64,000 nucleotides of DNA. Origin: Limnochordales bacterium (lineage in GTDB: Bacteria > Bacillota > Limnochordia > Limnochordales > DUMU01). The stretch lies in NCBI GenBank assembly GCA_014896315.1, contig JADBKP010000005.1, positions 1-64,000 on the forward strand. The letters run 5' to 3'. Of this stretch, positions 8,089 through 18,355 are shown one piece after another (position 1 is the first letter of the stretch; every line of letters starts with the position of its first letter). Position numbers and translations under genes: made by a program. The notes below the pieces were generated by a model. The model did not search any database. It saw only the letters and a list, made by a program, of their open reading frames with translations, and was not told where the DNA came from.

Positions 8089-11022
8089 ATGTTATCGCTG
8101 CTGCGACGCTTGTTCCAGCGGGGCAACGATGCAGAGTTAGAAAGACTGCGGGCGAAGGTGGAGCAGATCAATGCCCTCGAGCCCGAGATGATGGCGAAAA
8201 GTGACGACGAGTTACGGAGCCTGACCGGTGAGTTCCGTCAGCGGCTGGCCAACGGCGCCTCTCTCGATGACATTCTCCCGGAGGCGTTTGCCGCCGTGCG
8301 GGAGGCGAGCCGGCGGGTATTGGGGCAGCGTCACTACGACGTGCAGCTGATGGGCGGTATCGTCCTGCATGAAGGGCGGATCGCCGAGATGAAGACGGGT
8401 GAAGGCAAGACGCTGGCGGCGACAGCGCCGGCTTATCTTAACGCTCTCACCGGCCACGGCGTTCACGTGGTGACCGTCAACGACTACCTGGCCAAGCGTG
8501 ACGCTGAATGGATGGGGGCGATTTACCGGTTCCTCGGCCTGTCGGTCGGGGTTATCGTTCATGAGAAGAACTATCGTGAACGGAAAGAGGCCTACCAGGC
8601 CGACATCACCTACGGGACCAACAACGAGTTCGGTTTCGACTATCTCCGGGATAACATGGCCCTTCATCCCGACCAGGTGGTACAGCGGGAGCTCAATTAT
8701 GCGATTGTGGATGAGGTTGACTCGATCCTTATCGACGAGGCCCGTACCCCGCTGATTATCAGCGGCATGGCGGAGCAGTCGACCGAACTGTACTACCGGG
8801 TAGCTCAGTTCATCAGGACCCTCGTGCCAGGAGAGGACTACACGGTAGATGAAAAGGCCCGTACTGCCGCCCTGACCGAGGCGGGCGTGGCCAAGGCCGA
8901 GCGTTACTTCGGCGTGGAGAACCTTTACGACGATGCAAACATTCGGCTTTCCCACCATATTCTGGCAGGACTTAAGGCCCATACCCTTTTTAAGCGCGAC
9001 CGGGATTACGTGGTCAAAGATGGCCAGGTGATCATAGTCGATGAATTCACGGGCCGTCTCATGTTTGGCCGCCGCTACTCCGACGGTATCCACCAGGCCA
9101 TCGAAGCTAAAGAAGGCGTCAAGATCCAGCGGGAGAGCCAGACGCTAGCCACCATTACTTTCCAAAACTACTTCCGCATGTATAAGAAACTGGCCGGCAT
9201 GACCGGTACCGCTAAGACGGAAGAGGAAGAGTTCCGCAAGATCTATGGCATGGACGTGGTTGTGATACCCACGAACAAGCCGATGATCCGCATCGATTAC
9301 CCGGATCTGGTCTTCCGTACAGAGCGGGCGAAGTGGAAGGCCGTTGTGAACGAAATTGAGGAGATGTACAAGCAGCGGCGGCCGGTGCTGGTCGGAACGA
9401 TCTCGATCGAAAAGTCCGAGCTTCTCAGCGAGATGCTGCGCCGGCGCAACATACCGCACCAGGTGTTGAACGCCAAGTACCACGAGCGGGAAGCGGAGAT
9501 CATTGCCCAGGCCGGCCGTCCGGGGATGGTGACCATCGCCACCAACATGGCCGGGCGTGGTACTGACATCCTGCTCGGCGGCAATCCGGAGTACAAGGCT
9601 AAGGAACGTCTGCGTCAGAAGGGGTATTCGCCCGAAGAGATCCGCCTGGCTTCGGAGCGGCGTGTCGATGAGAGTGAGCTCGATGCCCGGGTTCAGCAAG
9701 CCCGGCGGCTCTACCAACAGTATCTCGAGGAAGAGAAGCGGGCCATGGAGGAAGAGCACCGCGAGGTGGTGCGGCTCGGCGGGCTGCACATCATCGGGAC
9801 GGAACGTCATGAGAGCCGGCGCATTGACAACCAGTTACGCGGGCGTGCGGGCCGGCAGGGCGACCCCGGTTCATCCCGCTTTTACGTCTCCCTGGAAGAT
9901 GACCTGATGAGGCTTTTCGGTTCCGAGCGGATCGCCGCGCTCATGGATCGTCTCGGATGGGACGAGGATACGCCCATCGAGGACCGGCGGGTGACCCGGG
10001 CCATTGAGAACGCCCAGAAGAAAGTGGAGGCACGCAACTTCGAACTGCGCAAGCAGGTCCTCGAATACGACGAGGTGCTGAACCAGCAACGACAGGCGAT
10101 CTACGCGTGGCGACGCCGGATTCTTATGGGTGAGAGCCAGGAGGTGCGAGTCCAGCAGATCATCAAGGACGTTGCAGCCAGCCTGGTTGAATCGTATGCT
10201 CCCGAGAAGGTGTTGCCGGAGGAGTGGGATCTCGAGGCGCTCGTACAGCGTCTCGTAGAGCTGACGGGAAAGCCGGTCAGCTTCTGCGCATCGGATCTGC
10301 CGCGCCGCCGCCCCGAAGACCGGGCGGAGGTGCTGCGGCGGGTGGAAGAGGAGATCCTTGGCCTCTACCGCCGGCGTGAAGCCGAATTGGGTGCGGAGAC
10401 GCTGCGGGAGGTCGAACGGATCATCCTGCTGCGGGTGATTGATGCCCAGTGGATGCAGCACTTGCGGGATATGGATGACCTCCGGGAGGGTATCGGCCTG
10501 CGGGCCTACGGGCAGCAGAACCCGCTGGTCGAATATAAGATCGAGGCGTTCCAGATGTTTCGGGCCATGATGGAGCGCATCAATGAGGAGGCCCTCCGCT
10601 ACCTCTTTAGGGTACAGGTAAACTTAACACCTGCAGGTGTCGGCGGCCGGGGGACCGCTGCTGCCGGTCCGGCCGGACCGGAACCGGTCCGGCGGACGAC
10701 GGCAACTGCGCCCGCCGGCGTCGGAGCGGCTGGAGCGCCGCTGGCCCGAGCTACGTATTCCGCCGGAGGCCCGCCACCGTTTGCTCTGCCGGGCGGGGGA
10801 GCGTTGGGCAGCGGAGCTGCAGGCAACGGGGCACCACCTGCAGCGGGGGTTCGGGGTCGACCGGGTGCGGCGCAGCCGGGCCGACCTGAGCCACGCCGTG
10901 TCCAGAAGGTGGGACGCAACGATCCCTGCCCGTGCGGCAGCGGGTTGAAGTACAAGAAGTGCCACGGACGGACGACGGCTACGGGCGGCTCGGTGCGAGC
11001 CGCGGGTGACGGAGACGAGTAG
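8089..11022 (+). CDS. secA: Preprotein translocase ATPase SecA
   Basis: SecA drives post-translational export through SecYEG. The 977 residues include Walker A ([11 protein letters not shown], 101-111), the DEAD-like [14 protein letters not shown], the motif [14 protein letters not shown], helicase motifs [15 protein letters not shown] and [13 protein letters not shown], and a C-terminal zinc site [16 protein letters not shown] that contacts SecB or phospholipids. Between the core and the zinc site lies an unusually long Gly/Ala/Pro-rich linker (about residues 850-935), which makes the protein longer than the ~840-residue norm. Start ATG 8089 follows GGCAGGTG. Order hpf-...-secA-prfB matches Bacillus. 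Confidence 0.98.
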   Translation: MLSLLRRLFQRGNDAELERLRAKVEQINALEPEMMAKSDDELRSLTGEFRQRLANGASLDDILPEAFAAVREASRRVLGQRHYDVQLMGGIVLHEGRIAEMKTGEGKTLAATAPAYLNALTGHGVHVVTVNDYLAKRDAEWMGAIYRFLGLSVGVIVHEKNYRERKEAYQADITYGTNNEFGFDYLRDNMALHPDQVVQRELNYAIVDEVDSILIDEARTPLIISGMAEQSTELYYRVAQFIRTLVPGEDYTVDEKARTAALTEAGVAKAERYFGVENLYDDANIRLSHHILAGLKAHTLFKRDRDYVVKDGQVIIVDEFTGRLMFGRRYSDGIHQAIEAKEGVKIQRESQTLATITFQNYFRMYKKLAGMTGTAKTEEEEFRKIYGMDVVVIPTNKPMIRIDYPDLVFRTERAKWKAVVNEIEEMYKQRRPVLVGTISIEKSELLSEMLRRRNIPHQVLNAKYHEREAEIIAQAGRPGMVTIATNMAGRGTDILLGGNPEYKAKERLRQKGYSPEEIRLASERRVDESELDARVQQARRLYQQYLEEEKRAMEEEHREVVRLGGLHIIGTERHESRRIDNQLRGRAGRQGDPGSSRFYVSLEDDLMRLFGSERIAALMDRLGWDEDTPIEDRRVTRAIENAQKKVEARNFELRKQVLEYDEVLNQQRQAIYAWRRRILMGESQEVRVQQIIKDVAASLVESYAPEKVLPEEWDLEALVQRLVELTGKPVSFCASDLPRRRPEDRAEVLRRVEEEILGLYRRREAELGAETLREVERIILLRVIDAQWMQHLRDMDDLREGIGLRAYGQQNPLVEYKIEAFQMFRAMMERINEEALRYLFRVQVNLTPAGVGGRGTAAAGPAGPEPVRRTTATAPAGVGAAGAPLARATYSAGGPPPFALPGGGALGSGAAGNGAPPAAGVRGRPGAAQPGRPEPRRVQKVGRNDPCPCGSGLKYKKCHGRTTATGGSVRAAGDGDE

Positions 11023-11079
11023 CGGTAAGAAAGGAAAGCGATAGCAACATAAGATGAGACCCAGGGGGGTGCTTGGGAG

Positions 11080-12271
11080 ATGGCAATGGAGCTGACACTC
11101 TCTCCGCTCAAAGATAAACTGAGCGAATTGAGGCGCCGCTTGAGTGAAATGAGGGTTTATCTTTGACATAGAACGCGGTCGCAGGCGTTTGGCAGAGCTG
11201 GAAGAGCAGATGGCGGCGCCCGACATCTGGCAGGATCGGGAGCGGGCCCAGCATGTCATTGCTGAGGTAGGCAATCTCAAAAGCCGCCTGCGCGTCTTTG
11301 ATGCGGCAATGGAGGCGGCGGAAGAGGCGCAGGTTCTCCTGGAACTGGCAGAAGAGGAGCTGGAGTCCGGGGTGACCGGCCCGGATGGCGGTGCTGCCTT
11401 TGCCGAGCTGACGGCTGCGATGGAGAAGCTCAAGAAACAGGTGGAGGACCTGGAATTCCAGTCACTGCTTGGCGGCGAATACGATCGGAACAGCGCCATT
11501 CTGGCCATCCATCCCGGCGCGGGCGGCACCGAATCGATGGATTGGGCCGAAATGTTGCTGCGCATGTATACACGCTGGGCGGAGCGCCGCGGTTTCCAGG
11601 TCCAGTTGCTCGACTTGCTCCCCGGTGAAGAAGCCGGCGTCAAGAGCGCCACACTGCAGATAAACGGCGAGTATGCGTACGGTTACCTGCGATCGGAACG
11701 GGGAGTGCATCGGCTGGTTCGCATCTCGCCCTTTGACGCGGCGGGACGGCGGCACACTTCGTTCGCGTCGGTGGACGTCTGGCCGGTGGTGGAGAACGAC
11801 ACCGATGTGGAGATCAAGCCAGAGGAACTGCGGATTGACACCTACCGGGCCAGCGGCGCGGGAGGGCAGTATGTCAACAAGACCGAATCGGCGGTACGCA
11901 TAACGCACCTGCCGACCGGGATCGTGGTGCAGTGCCAGACGGAACGCTCCCAGCACGCCAACCGGGAGACGGCCATGCGCATGCTGAAGGCGCGTCTTCT
12001 GCAGAAGCGCCTGGAGGAGCAACAGGAGAAGCTGGAGCAGATCCGTGGTGAACACGGCGAAATCGCGTGGGGCTACCAGATCCGGTCCTATGTTTTCTGT
12101 CCCTATACCTTGGTCAAGGATCACCGCACGAACGTTGAGACAAGCAACGTGGAGGCGGTCATGGATGGGGAGATTGATCCCTTCATAGAGGCCTTCCTGC
12201 GCCAGGAAGCTGCTGCTGCCGGTTCCGGGAACGCCAAAGCCAGGGCAGCTGGAAGCGGGAGCGGCAAGTGA
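11080..12271 (+). CDS. prfB: Peptide chain release factor 2, programmed +1 frameshift
   Basis: Translation starts at ATG 11080 (GGGGGG upstream), reads 28 codons to CTT (11161-11163), meets an in-frame TGA (11164-11166), and must shift +1 to GAC (11165) to give the full ~396-residue RF2. After the shift the protein shows the UGA/UAA-recognition tripeptide SPF (VRISPFDAAGRR) and the catalytic GGQ (SGAGGQYVNKTES). The C-terminus carries a short Ala/Gly tail absent from most RF2. RF2 levels autoregulate through the frameshift. The stop overlaps the GTG of the next gene, so the two are translationally coupled. Confidence 0.95.
11152..11167 (+). promoter_or_regulatory. prfB autoregulatory +1 frameshift site
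   Basis: AGGGTTTATCTTTGAC contains the classical elements: an internal Shine-Dalgarno-like AGGG, the slippery CTT, and TGA followed by C. In E. coli the SD part is AGGGGG; here GTT replaces GGG, so the anti-SD pairing is weaker, but the spacing and CTT-TGA-C are preserved. Confidence 0.93.
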
Positions 12272-13020
12272 GACGGCGACGGGACGGCTGGGGCTTCCGT
12301 GCGGGACTTGTTCTGATCGGCCTGGTCGCAGTGGTGCTGCTCTCCGCAGAGATCTGGCTGCCGGGCTGGGCTTCCACCCTGCTGGAAGAGGCGCTGCGGC
12401 AGGAGCTTGCCCCCGCCGGTTTCGTGGAGGTGAAAGCCCGCAGCTACCCTTCATTTCGCCTGCTTGCCGGTCGCATCGATCGCTTTCGGGCCGAGGGTCG
12501 GGAGTTCGCCGTCGGGGGTCTGCGGGTGGAAGCCCTGATCGTGGAGGGGCAGGGTGTGACCTACGACAGCCCCTCGCTATACCGACGGGGTGAGTTTCGC
12601 CTGCGCACCGCAGATTCTCTGCGGGTTACTCTCGTAGTTAATGAACGGGCCTTGAACGAGTTCTTCTGGCAGCAAGCAGACCCGCAGCACCGCTTCCGGC
12701 TCTCTTTCGACGGCGGGCAGGCCAAGCTGCAGGGAAGCTTCAGTGTCCTGGGGCGAGAGTTCAACATCATGGTCAGCGGAAGGCTAATCGTGAAAGGCTC
12801 GGACCGGGTCGCTTTTGAACCGGAACGCCTCTCCTTCGAGAAGTTGCAGCTGCCGGCGTTCGTGTTGAAAATGCTGGCGGAGCGCTGGGTGATCCGGCTT
12901 GATTTCTCCTCCCTGCCGTTTCCCCTCGAGTTGACGGATGTGCGGCTTACTGGGGGCCGGCTCTACGTGTACGGTCGGCAGGCTAAGATGCAGGCTACGG
13001 CGGGGGAGGAGGACGCGTGA
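12268..13020 (+). CDS. DUF2993 (LmeA-like) membrane-anchored lipid-binding protein
   Basis: 250 residues with an N-terminal signal anchor (RAGLVLIGLVAVVLLSAEIW) and a beta-rich DUF2993 domain: FVEVKARSYPSFRLLAGRID near the start, then VTLVVNERALNEFFW and repeated strand pairs ending ELTDVRLTGGRLYVYG. Family members are predicted outside-facing lipid-binding proteins; LmeA of mycobacteria binds phospholipid and helps mannan maturation. The GTG start overlaps the prfB stop by four bases and the stop is adjacent to the next ATG, so it is embedded in the prfB operon. Confidence 0.78.
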   Translation: MRRRRDGWGFRAGLVLIGLVAVVLLSAEIWLPGWASTLLEEALRQELAPAGFVEVKARSYPSFRLLAGRIDRFRAEGREFAVGGLRVEALIVEGQGVTYDSPSLYRRGEFRLRTADSLRVTLVVNERALNEFFWQQADPQHRFRLSFDGGQAKLQGSFSVLGREFNIMVSGRLIVKGSDRVAFEPERLSFEKLQLPAFVLKMLAERWVIRLDFSSLPFPLELTDVRLTGGRLYVYGRQAKMQATAGEEDA

Positions 13021-13904
13021 TGACGAAGAAAGGCGCCTTGTGGCACCTGGCCAGCCTTCCTCCCCGGACGCTGCTTCGGGATTATGCCGGTATTCTTCTG
13101 GGATCGCTGCTTACGGCTGCGGGGCTTAACTGGTTCCTCGTTCCCGCCCGCATCGCTGCCGGGGGCGTGAGCGGTCTGGCCACCGTTATCCACCACCTGG
13201 TGGGCGGGCCGGTAGGTCTACTCATGCTCATGTTCAACGTTCCCCTATTTCTGGCCGGGCTGCGTTGGCTCGGAGCCCACTTCGGTCTTAAGACGCTCTG
13301 GGGGACGGTAACCCTCTCGGTTCTCACCGACCTGCTTGCCCCCTATCTTCATCCGCTGACACACGACCCGCTCCTGGCCGCCCTCTATGGCGGGGCTCTG
13401 ACGGGAGTCGGTGTTGGTATAACGTTTCGGTTTGGCGGCTCTACCGGTGGCACCGATATCGGTGCTGCTCTCATTGGACGGTACACGCCTCTGACCACGG
13501 GCCAGGCACTGATGGGAATCGACGGAGCGGTCATCATGGTGGCGGGGCTCGCCTTCGGTCCGGAGCTGGCCCTCTATGCGCTCCTGGCGGTCTTTGTAGC
13601 TTCCCGCGCCATCGACCTGGTTCAGGAAGGACTGGGCTATGCTAAGGTAGCCTACATTATCTCCGATGTTCCTGACGAGATCGCCAACGGCATTCTCTAC
13701 GAGATGCAGCGAGGAGTCACTGCCCTTCACGGAGCTGGTAAGTTCACCGGTCAGGAACGGGATGTACTCTTCGTTATTGTCTCACGCAGCGAAGTTACCA
13801 CGTTGAAGGAGCTTGTTCACCGGCATGATCCCCGGGCGTTTGTTGTGATCCATGATGCCCGTGAGGTGCTGGGGGAGGGGTTTGACGAACGGTTTCGTCG
13901 CTAA
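13020..13904 (+). CDS. YitT family membrane protein (DUF161/DUF2179)
   Basis: Equivalent to B. subtilis yvjA by position (after prfB) and domain order: about five to six membrane helices (residues ~20-200, including NWFLVPARIAAGGVSGLAT and GGSTGGTDIGAALI) followed by a cytoplasmic DUF2179 domain (about 210-295, GVTALHGAGKFTGQERDVLF). Function is unknown for the family. ATG 13020 is chosen behind GGGAGGAGG; a GTG directly before it is also possible. Confidence 0.88.
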   Translation: MTKKGALWHLASLPPRTLLRDYAGILLGSLLTAAGLNWFLVPARIAAGGVSGLATVIHHLVGGPVGLLMLMFNVPLFLAGLRWLGAHFGLKTLWGTVTLSVLTDLLAPYLHPLTHDPLLAALYGGALTGVGVGITFRFGGSTGGTDIGAALIGRYTPLTTGQALMGIDGAVIMVAGLAFGPELALYALLAVFVASRAIDLVQEGLGYAKVAYIISDVPDEIANGILYEMQRGVTALHGAGKFTGQERDVLFVIVSRSEVTTLKELVHRHDPRAFVVIHDAREVLGEGFDERFRR

Positions 13905-13956
13905 AGCTGGCCGGGAGGTCGGGTGGGCGCCCGGTGTATACTGAAAGGAGAAAAAG

Positions 13957-15300
13957 GTGGAGAGGGCCGAGAAGCGCGTGAACATGCGGTCGAGAAGACG
14001 TCTCTATCTGCTGGCCGGAGTTGTGCTGGTCCTTCTGATCAGCTCGGGTATCGGGCTCTTCCTGCTGCCCAAGGGGGTTACCGGGGCCGGGCAAAACCTT
14101 ACCGAGCTGGCGAAGGTCTACGAGATAGTCATGCTGGTCAAGAACTACTACGTAGATAAGGTTAGCGCTACCGATCTGCTCAAGGCTTATTCCGACAAAG
14201 GCAGCATTGAGGGGATGCTGGCAACCCTGGGCGACCCATACACGCGCTATCTCGATCCGCAAGCCTGGGAGCAGGTACAGATCGACACGACCGGTACCTT
14301 TGCCGGCCTCGGGCTATATGTAGGGATGAGCGAGGAGGGGGCGGTGACTGTTACCGCACCTATCCCCGGGACGCCTGCGGAGAAGGCGGGTATCCTTCCC
14401 GGCGATCGGGTGCTCAAGATAGATGGCCGTTCCACCGAGGGCATGTCCCTGGATGAGGCGGTCAGCCTGATGCGGGGGCCTGAGGGCACGCAGGTCCGCC
14501 TGGAGCTGGCACGGGAGGGAGTGCCGGAACCTATCGTGGTGACTATCACCCGGGAGACGATCCACGTTCCGAGCGTTACCGGCACCAGCATGCTGCCGGG
14601 AGGCGTCGGTTACGTGCGCCTGCTCCAGTTCAGCCAGTCTACTGCCAGTGAGCTGGACACGGCCCTGGCCAGGCTGATATCAGAAGGGATGAAGGCGCTC
14701 ATCCTCGACCTGCGGTTCAACCCGGGAGGGCTTCTTGATGTTTCGGTCGCCGTGGCGAGCCGTTTCATCGCCGAGGGACCGATAGTCTGGGTGGTGAGCC
14801 GGGGCGAACGCTCACAGGTTTACACGGCCTGGGGGCGGTCCGCATTGATAGCCAACGGTGGCACGCCTCTATACACTGAACCTATGGCGGTACTGGTGAA
14901 CGGATACAGCGCTTCCGCGTCCGAGATCGTCTCCGGAGCGCTGCAGGATGCAGGTCGAGCGAAGCTGGTGGGCACAAAGACGTTTGGCAAGGGCCTGGTG
15001 CAGACGCTCATACCTCTGCGCAGCGGAGGCGCGCTTTCTCTGACAACGTCCCGCTACCTGACCCGGGGGAAGCGGACCATCGAAAAAGAAGGTATTCGGC
15101 CGGATATCGAGGTGGCTGACCCACCGCTGGAAGATATGGCAAGCTACCTCTCCGCTGACAAACCGGATCTGAAAGATCCCCAGCTGCGGGCTGCCCACGA
15201 GTATCTTGTGCGACAGCTAGCCGCGCAGCAAACGCCACCGGGACATGGGGCCGGAGGTGCGATCCGCGCCGCAGCGGAGCAGCGGGAAACTGCTGCCTAG
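13957..15300 (+). CDS. S41 family C-terminal processing protease (CtpA/CtpB type)
   Basis: 447 residues: N-terminal signal anchor (YLLAGVVLVLLISSGIGLFL), a PDZ domain (about 110-190, VTAPIPGTPAEKAGILPGD), and the S41 catalytic core with the Ser/Lys dyad in NGYSASASEIVSGAL and GTKTFGKGLVQ. In B. subtilis the orthologue CtpB cleaves SpoIVFA and helps activate pro-sigma-K. That is consistent with a sigK carrying a pro-sequence in this window, although they are far apart. Start GTG 13957 follows GAAAGGAG. It precedes a PDZ membrane protein, the same order as ctpB-minJ in Bacillus. Confidence 0.92.
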   Translation: MERAEKRVNMRSRRRLYLLAGVVLVLLISSGIGLFLLPKGVTGAGQNLTELAKVYEIVMLVKNYYVDKVSATDLLKAYSDKGSIEGMLATLGDPYTRYLDPQAWEQVQIDTTGTFAGLGLYVGMSEEGAVTVTAPIPGTPAEKAGILPGDRVLKIDGRSTEGMSLDEAVSLMRGPEGTQVRLELAREGVPEPIVVTITRETIHVPSVTGTSMLPGGVGYVRLLQFSQSTASELDTALARLISEGMKALILDLRFNPGGLLDVSVAVASRFIAEGPIVWVVSRGERSQVYTAWGRSALIANGGTPLYTEPMAVLVNGYSASASEIVSGALQDAGRAKLVGTKTFGKGLVQTLIPLRSGGALSLTTSRYLTRGKRTIEKEGIRPDIEVADPPLEDMASYLSADKPDLKDPQLRAAHEYLVRQLAAQQTPPGHGAGGAIRAAAEQRETAA

Positions 15301-15333
15301 CCCGGCCCGTCGGGGAGTGGCGAGGCAGGTGAC

Positions 15334-16650
15334 GTGGGTAACGTCCCTGTACGAGCAAGGGAAAGGGCGGTGCTTGGGGTGAACTGGTGGCAGGGCCTGC
15401 GCTTGTGGTTGGACTCCCTGGCCAGGGCGCTGGCCGACCCCGGCTTTCTCATGTGGCTGGGCCTGGTGTTGCTGCTCATCTACTGGCAGTACCGGCGGCA
15501 GGCTGTCTTTCAGGAGCTGCACCTGGGGTGGGCAGCAGTCTCTCCCTGGCGCGAGACTTTCGATTCCTTGCTGGCCGGGCTACTGGCCGGGGTCGGCGGC
15601 GCGCTGGTCCTTCTGGTGCTGGGGGTATCGGTACTGGATGCAGGGATTCTGTACCTGTGGCCTTTGGCTTTGGTGTTGATGTTCCTGCACCCCCGCTACC
15701 TTTGCTTTGCTTATGCTGGCGGGCTGATAGGTCTGGTTCGGCTGATCTGGGGGGTCCCGGAGGTCGTCAGCGTCGGACCGTTGACCGCCCTGGTTGCGGT
15801 GCTCCATGGAATTGAGGCTATCCTGATCTGGCTCGATGGTGCAAGCCACCCCCAGGCCCTTTACGTCCGCACTGCGACCGGCCAAACCGTCGGCGGTTAC
15901 CTGCTGCAGCGGGCATGGCCCATTCCTATGGTAGGAATGGCTATCCTTTTTGCCAGCCCGGCAGATATACAGGAACTGGCCGAGAGCATCCGCAGGATCG
16001 CCACTCCCGACTGGTGGCCGCTGGTCTCCTCCGCCCGCCAGGTTCCCGCCGGCCTGCAACCTCTCGTCATGCTTGTGCCTTTGGTGGCTGCGCTCGGCTA
16101 CAGCGATCTAACTGTCACGCGACCACCGGCGGAAAAGGCCAGGCGTTCCGCTCTGCACCTCGGTTTTTACAGCTTGATCTTGTTGGTCCTGGCAGTGCTT
16201 GCGAGCAGGATCTCCTGGATGGGTTATCTGGCAGTGGTGGCGATGCCGTTCGGCCACGAGCTGGTCATACTGGTCGGGCAGCGGGCGGAGACCCACGGGC
16301 GACCGATTTATACCACGACCGCGCACCGGGGGGTTGGGGTCCTGGAAGTGAAGCCGGGATCCCCGGCAGAGGCCATGGGGTTGCAGCGCGGAGACTTGAT
16401 CGTCGCCGCAAACGGGATCCCGGTGGGAGATCTCGAGGAGCTGAATCAGGCCCTGGCGCCATGGACGGTGGGCGTAACCCTGGAACTGGTGCGAGACGGC
16501 CGGCGCCGGGTAGCGCGGTATGCGGGCAGGGTGCCACCGCTTGGGATCCTGACCATCCCTGAGCCTGGCGCCCAGGATATTCCGGCCGTGCGCCTGCCGG
16601 AAGATACCTGGATTGATGCCATCTTGAGATTGAAACGTCGCCGGCGGTGA
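15334..16650 (+). CDS. Polytopic membrane protein with C-terminal PDZ domain, MinJ-like
   Basis: 438 residues with about eight hydrophobic helices and a PDZ domain at about 325-400 (GVGVLEVKPGSPAEAMGLQR, GDLIVAANGIPVGDLEEL). Architecture and place after ctpB match B. subtilis MinJ (YvjD), which links DivIVA to MinD at the division site; minD is not in the window, so the division role is inferred only from synteny. The start is unsure: GTG 15334 has GAGGCAGG upstream, and in-frame GTGs at 15370 and 15379 are alternatives. Confidence 0.8.
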   Translation: MGNVPVRARERAVLGVNWWQGLRLWLDSLARALADPGFLMWLGLVLLLIYWQYRRQAVFQELHLGWAAVSPWRETFDSLLAGLLAGVGGALVLLVLGVSVLDAGILYLWPLALVLMFLHPRYLCFAYAGGLIGLVRLIWGVPEVVSVGPLTALVAVLHGIEAILIWLDGASHPQALYVRTATGQTVGGYLLQRAWPIPMVGMAILFASPADIQELAESIRRIATPDWWPLVSSARQVPAGLQPLVMLVPLVAALGYSDLTVTRPPAEKARRSALHLGFYSLILLVLAVLASRISWMGYLAVVAMPFGHELVILVGQRAETHGRPIYTTTAHRGVGVLEVKPGSPAEAMGLQRGDLIVAANGIPVGDLEELNQALAPWTVGVTLELVRDGRRRVARYAGRVPPLGILTIPEPGAQDIPAVRLPEDTWIDAILRLKRRRR

Positions 16651-16698
16651 TGGCGGACACCGCACGCGACAGCAACGAGCTGAGGAGTATCTTCACCC

Positions 16699-18159
16699 AT
16701 GAACTTCCTGCAAATCCTACAGCGCTGGCACCGTGAGAAGGGGACAAACGGGGCCGAGGCTGAGCCGATCCTGCCCTGTGCCGAGCCCGGGCCGGGACCG
16801 GGTAGTCGAATGGCATGGCGGAGGTGGGTGGTGGTATTCGCCGTCGGCGCGGGAGTTCTGGTCCTGGCCGGGGCCGGAATGATGCTGCCCGGCCTCATCC
16901 AGGAGAGCCGGCGAGAGACGAGTACTCCATCAGTTCCGGTCCTCAGCACCCGGTCGCTACTGTCGGTGGAAGGAGCCGGTCCTGATCCCGGCCTGGCTGC
17001 TGGCATGGTCCCGGACACGCCGGGAGAAGCGACCACTGACGCTGCCGGAGAGCAGCAGGAATACCCGGAGATGCCTTCGGAGACGCCTGCGGCCGGCGGC
17101 GGGGAGGGGGCGGGGCGGGCGGACCGTCAGGGGGAAGATGAGGAAGAGTTACCCGAAACGGGATTTTCCCAGATCAACGGGAGCCTAAAGGCAGCCGATG
17201 GGGAAGCCGGCCTTTCAGCCGGTCCGGCAGCCGGAAAGGTCGGTGTGGCCAATCCGGCGGGACCGGCAGCTGGCAGGCCTGCCGTGCTGGCAAACCTTTC
17301 CGCACACCGTTCACCATCCTCTTCCTCGTCTCCACCGCGGCTGGCAGTAGTCATCGATGACTGGGGGTATGATCGGCCCGGTGCCCGTCAGATCCTGAGC
17401 TTGAGAGTGCCGCTGACCGCGGCAGTCCTGCCTTTTGCCCCCCTGACCCGCGAACAGGCGGAAGCGGCTCGACAGGCCGGGTTCGAGGTCATTCTGCACA
17501 TGCCGATGGAACCTTTCGATGCCAGCATTCCGCTGGCAGCTGAGGCCCTGCGCACGGGTATGAGTGAGGAGACAGTGAAGGAACTGGTTCGGCAGGCGCT
17601 GCGGGCCGTTCCCCAAGCCGTGGGGATAAGCAACCATCAGGGCTCGCGAGCGACCTCTGACGCTCGAGTGATGCGGGCGGTCCTGGAGGTTGTCAAGCAA
17701 GAGGGGCTCTTCTTCCTGGACAGCCGCACCTCGAGCCGATCGGTGGCTTTGGCAGTGGCGCGACAGTTGGGAGTCCCTGCTGCTGCTAACCGCCTCTTTA
17801 TCGACAACGACGACGATGTGGCAGCTATCGAGGCCCGCCTGTGGGAGGCGGCGGAATTGGCCCGCAGAGAGGGCCACGCCATTGTTATAGGCCATGTGTA
17901 CAGCTCGACCGCCATCGCCCTGGCCCGGACCCTGCCCGAGCTCCAGAAAGCCGGCATTGAATTGGTCACTGTCTCTTCTTTGATCAACCCGGACGGGCAG
18001 CAGTGGACGCTGACCGAGGTCACCGATCAGAGCCGGAATCAGAATGAGAATCCGGACTCTTCCGCCGAGTCCGCAGTACTATCCCCAGAGAGTGAGGCAG
18101 CGGAGGGCACGATGCCGGCACAGGAGCCGTCCGCACCCGAGCAGCACAAGTCCGAATGA
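16699..18159 (+). CDS. Divergent polysaccharide deacetylase family protein
   Basis: 486 residues. One transmembrane helix near residues 35-60 is followed by a long Gly/Ala/Pro/Glu-rich spacer (about 65-210), the deacetylase-like domain (about 214-440) and a disordered acidic tail. Domain signatures are LAVVIDDWGYDRPGARQIL, EVILHMPMEPFD, GISNHQGSRATSD and EGHAIVIGHVYSST, as in the divergent (DUF610) branch of the NodB superfamily. The domain is expected outside the membrane, acting on cell-wall glycans; activity in this branch is not established. ATG 16699 lies 49 nt after the PDZ gene. Confidence 0.88.
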   Translation: MNFLQILQRWHREKGTNGAEAEPILPCAEPGPGPGSRMAWRRWVVVFAVGAGVLVLAGAGMMLPGLIQESRRETSTPSVPVLSTRSLLSVEGAGPDPGLAAGMVPDTPGEATTDAAGEQQEYPEMPSETPAAGGGEGAGRADRQGEDEEELPETGFSQINGSLKAADGEAGLSAGPAAGKVGVANPAGPAAGRPAVLANLSAHRSPSSSSSPPRLAVVIDDWGYDRPGARQILSLRVPLTAAVLPFAPLTREQAEAARQAGFEVILHMPMEPFDASIPLAAEALRTGMSEETVKELVRQALRAVPQAVGISNHQGSRATSDARVMRAVLEVVKQEGLFFLDSRTSSRSVALAVARQLGVPAAANRLFIDNDDDVAAIEARLWEAAELARREGHAIVIGHVYSSTAIALARTLPELQKAGIELVTVSSLINPDGQQWTLTEVTDQSRNQNENPDSSAESAVLSPESEAAEGTMPAQEPSAPEQHKSE

Positions 18160-18279
18160 TGTAGCCGCTGGTGAAAACAGAGCACAGCTGAACCCCCACG
18201 CCAACCCCACTAAGCGTCAGCTGCAGCTACCGGGTTCTTGAGCGGGTATTGAAAAAGTTAAAGACCGGCATGAAAAATA

Positions 18280-18308
18280 TTGATTTCCCGTTGCCATTCA
18301 ATTAAAGT
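18280..18308 (+). promoter_or_regulatory. Probable promoter of the DUF2089-DUF4097 operon
   Basis: TTGATT-17-TAAAGT in an AT-rich patch that contrasts with the surrounding GC-rich DNA. A second TTGAAA at 18249-18254 lacks a convincing -10. The start codon at 18356 would follow a leader of about 40 nt. Confidence 0.45.
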
Positions 18309-18355
18309 TATCAAGGGCAGGGTTGATGATTCCAAGTGGCGAAGGGGGTGGATCA

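Noticed and set aside
8212-9093. Long minus-strand reading frame inside secA
   Set aside because: It is the antisense of conserved SecA helicase motifs. High-GC genes routinely give long antisense frames, and it has no ribosome site or family pattern.
13930-13950. TATACT -10 element before the ctp gene
   Set aside because: It would put the start site almost at the ribosome site and no -35 accompanies it; ctp is more likely transcribed with the upstream genes.
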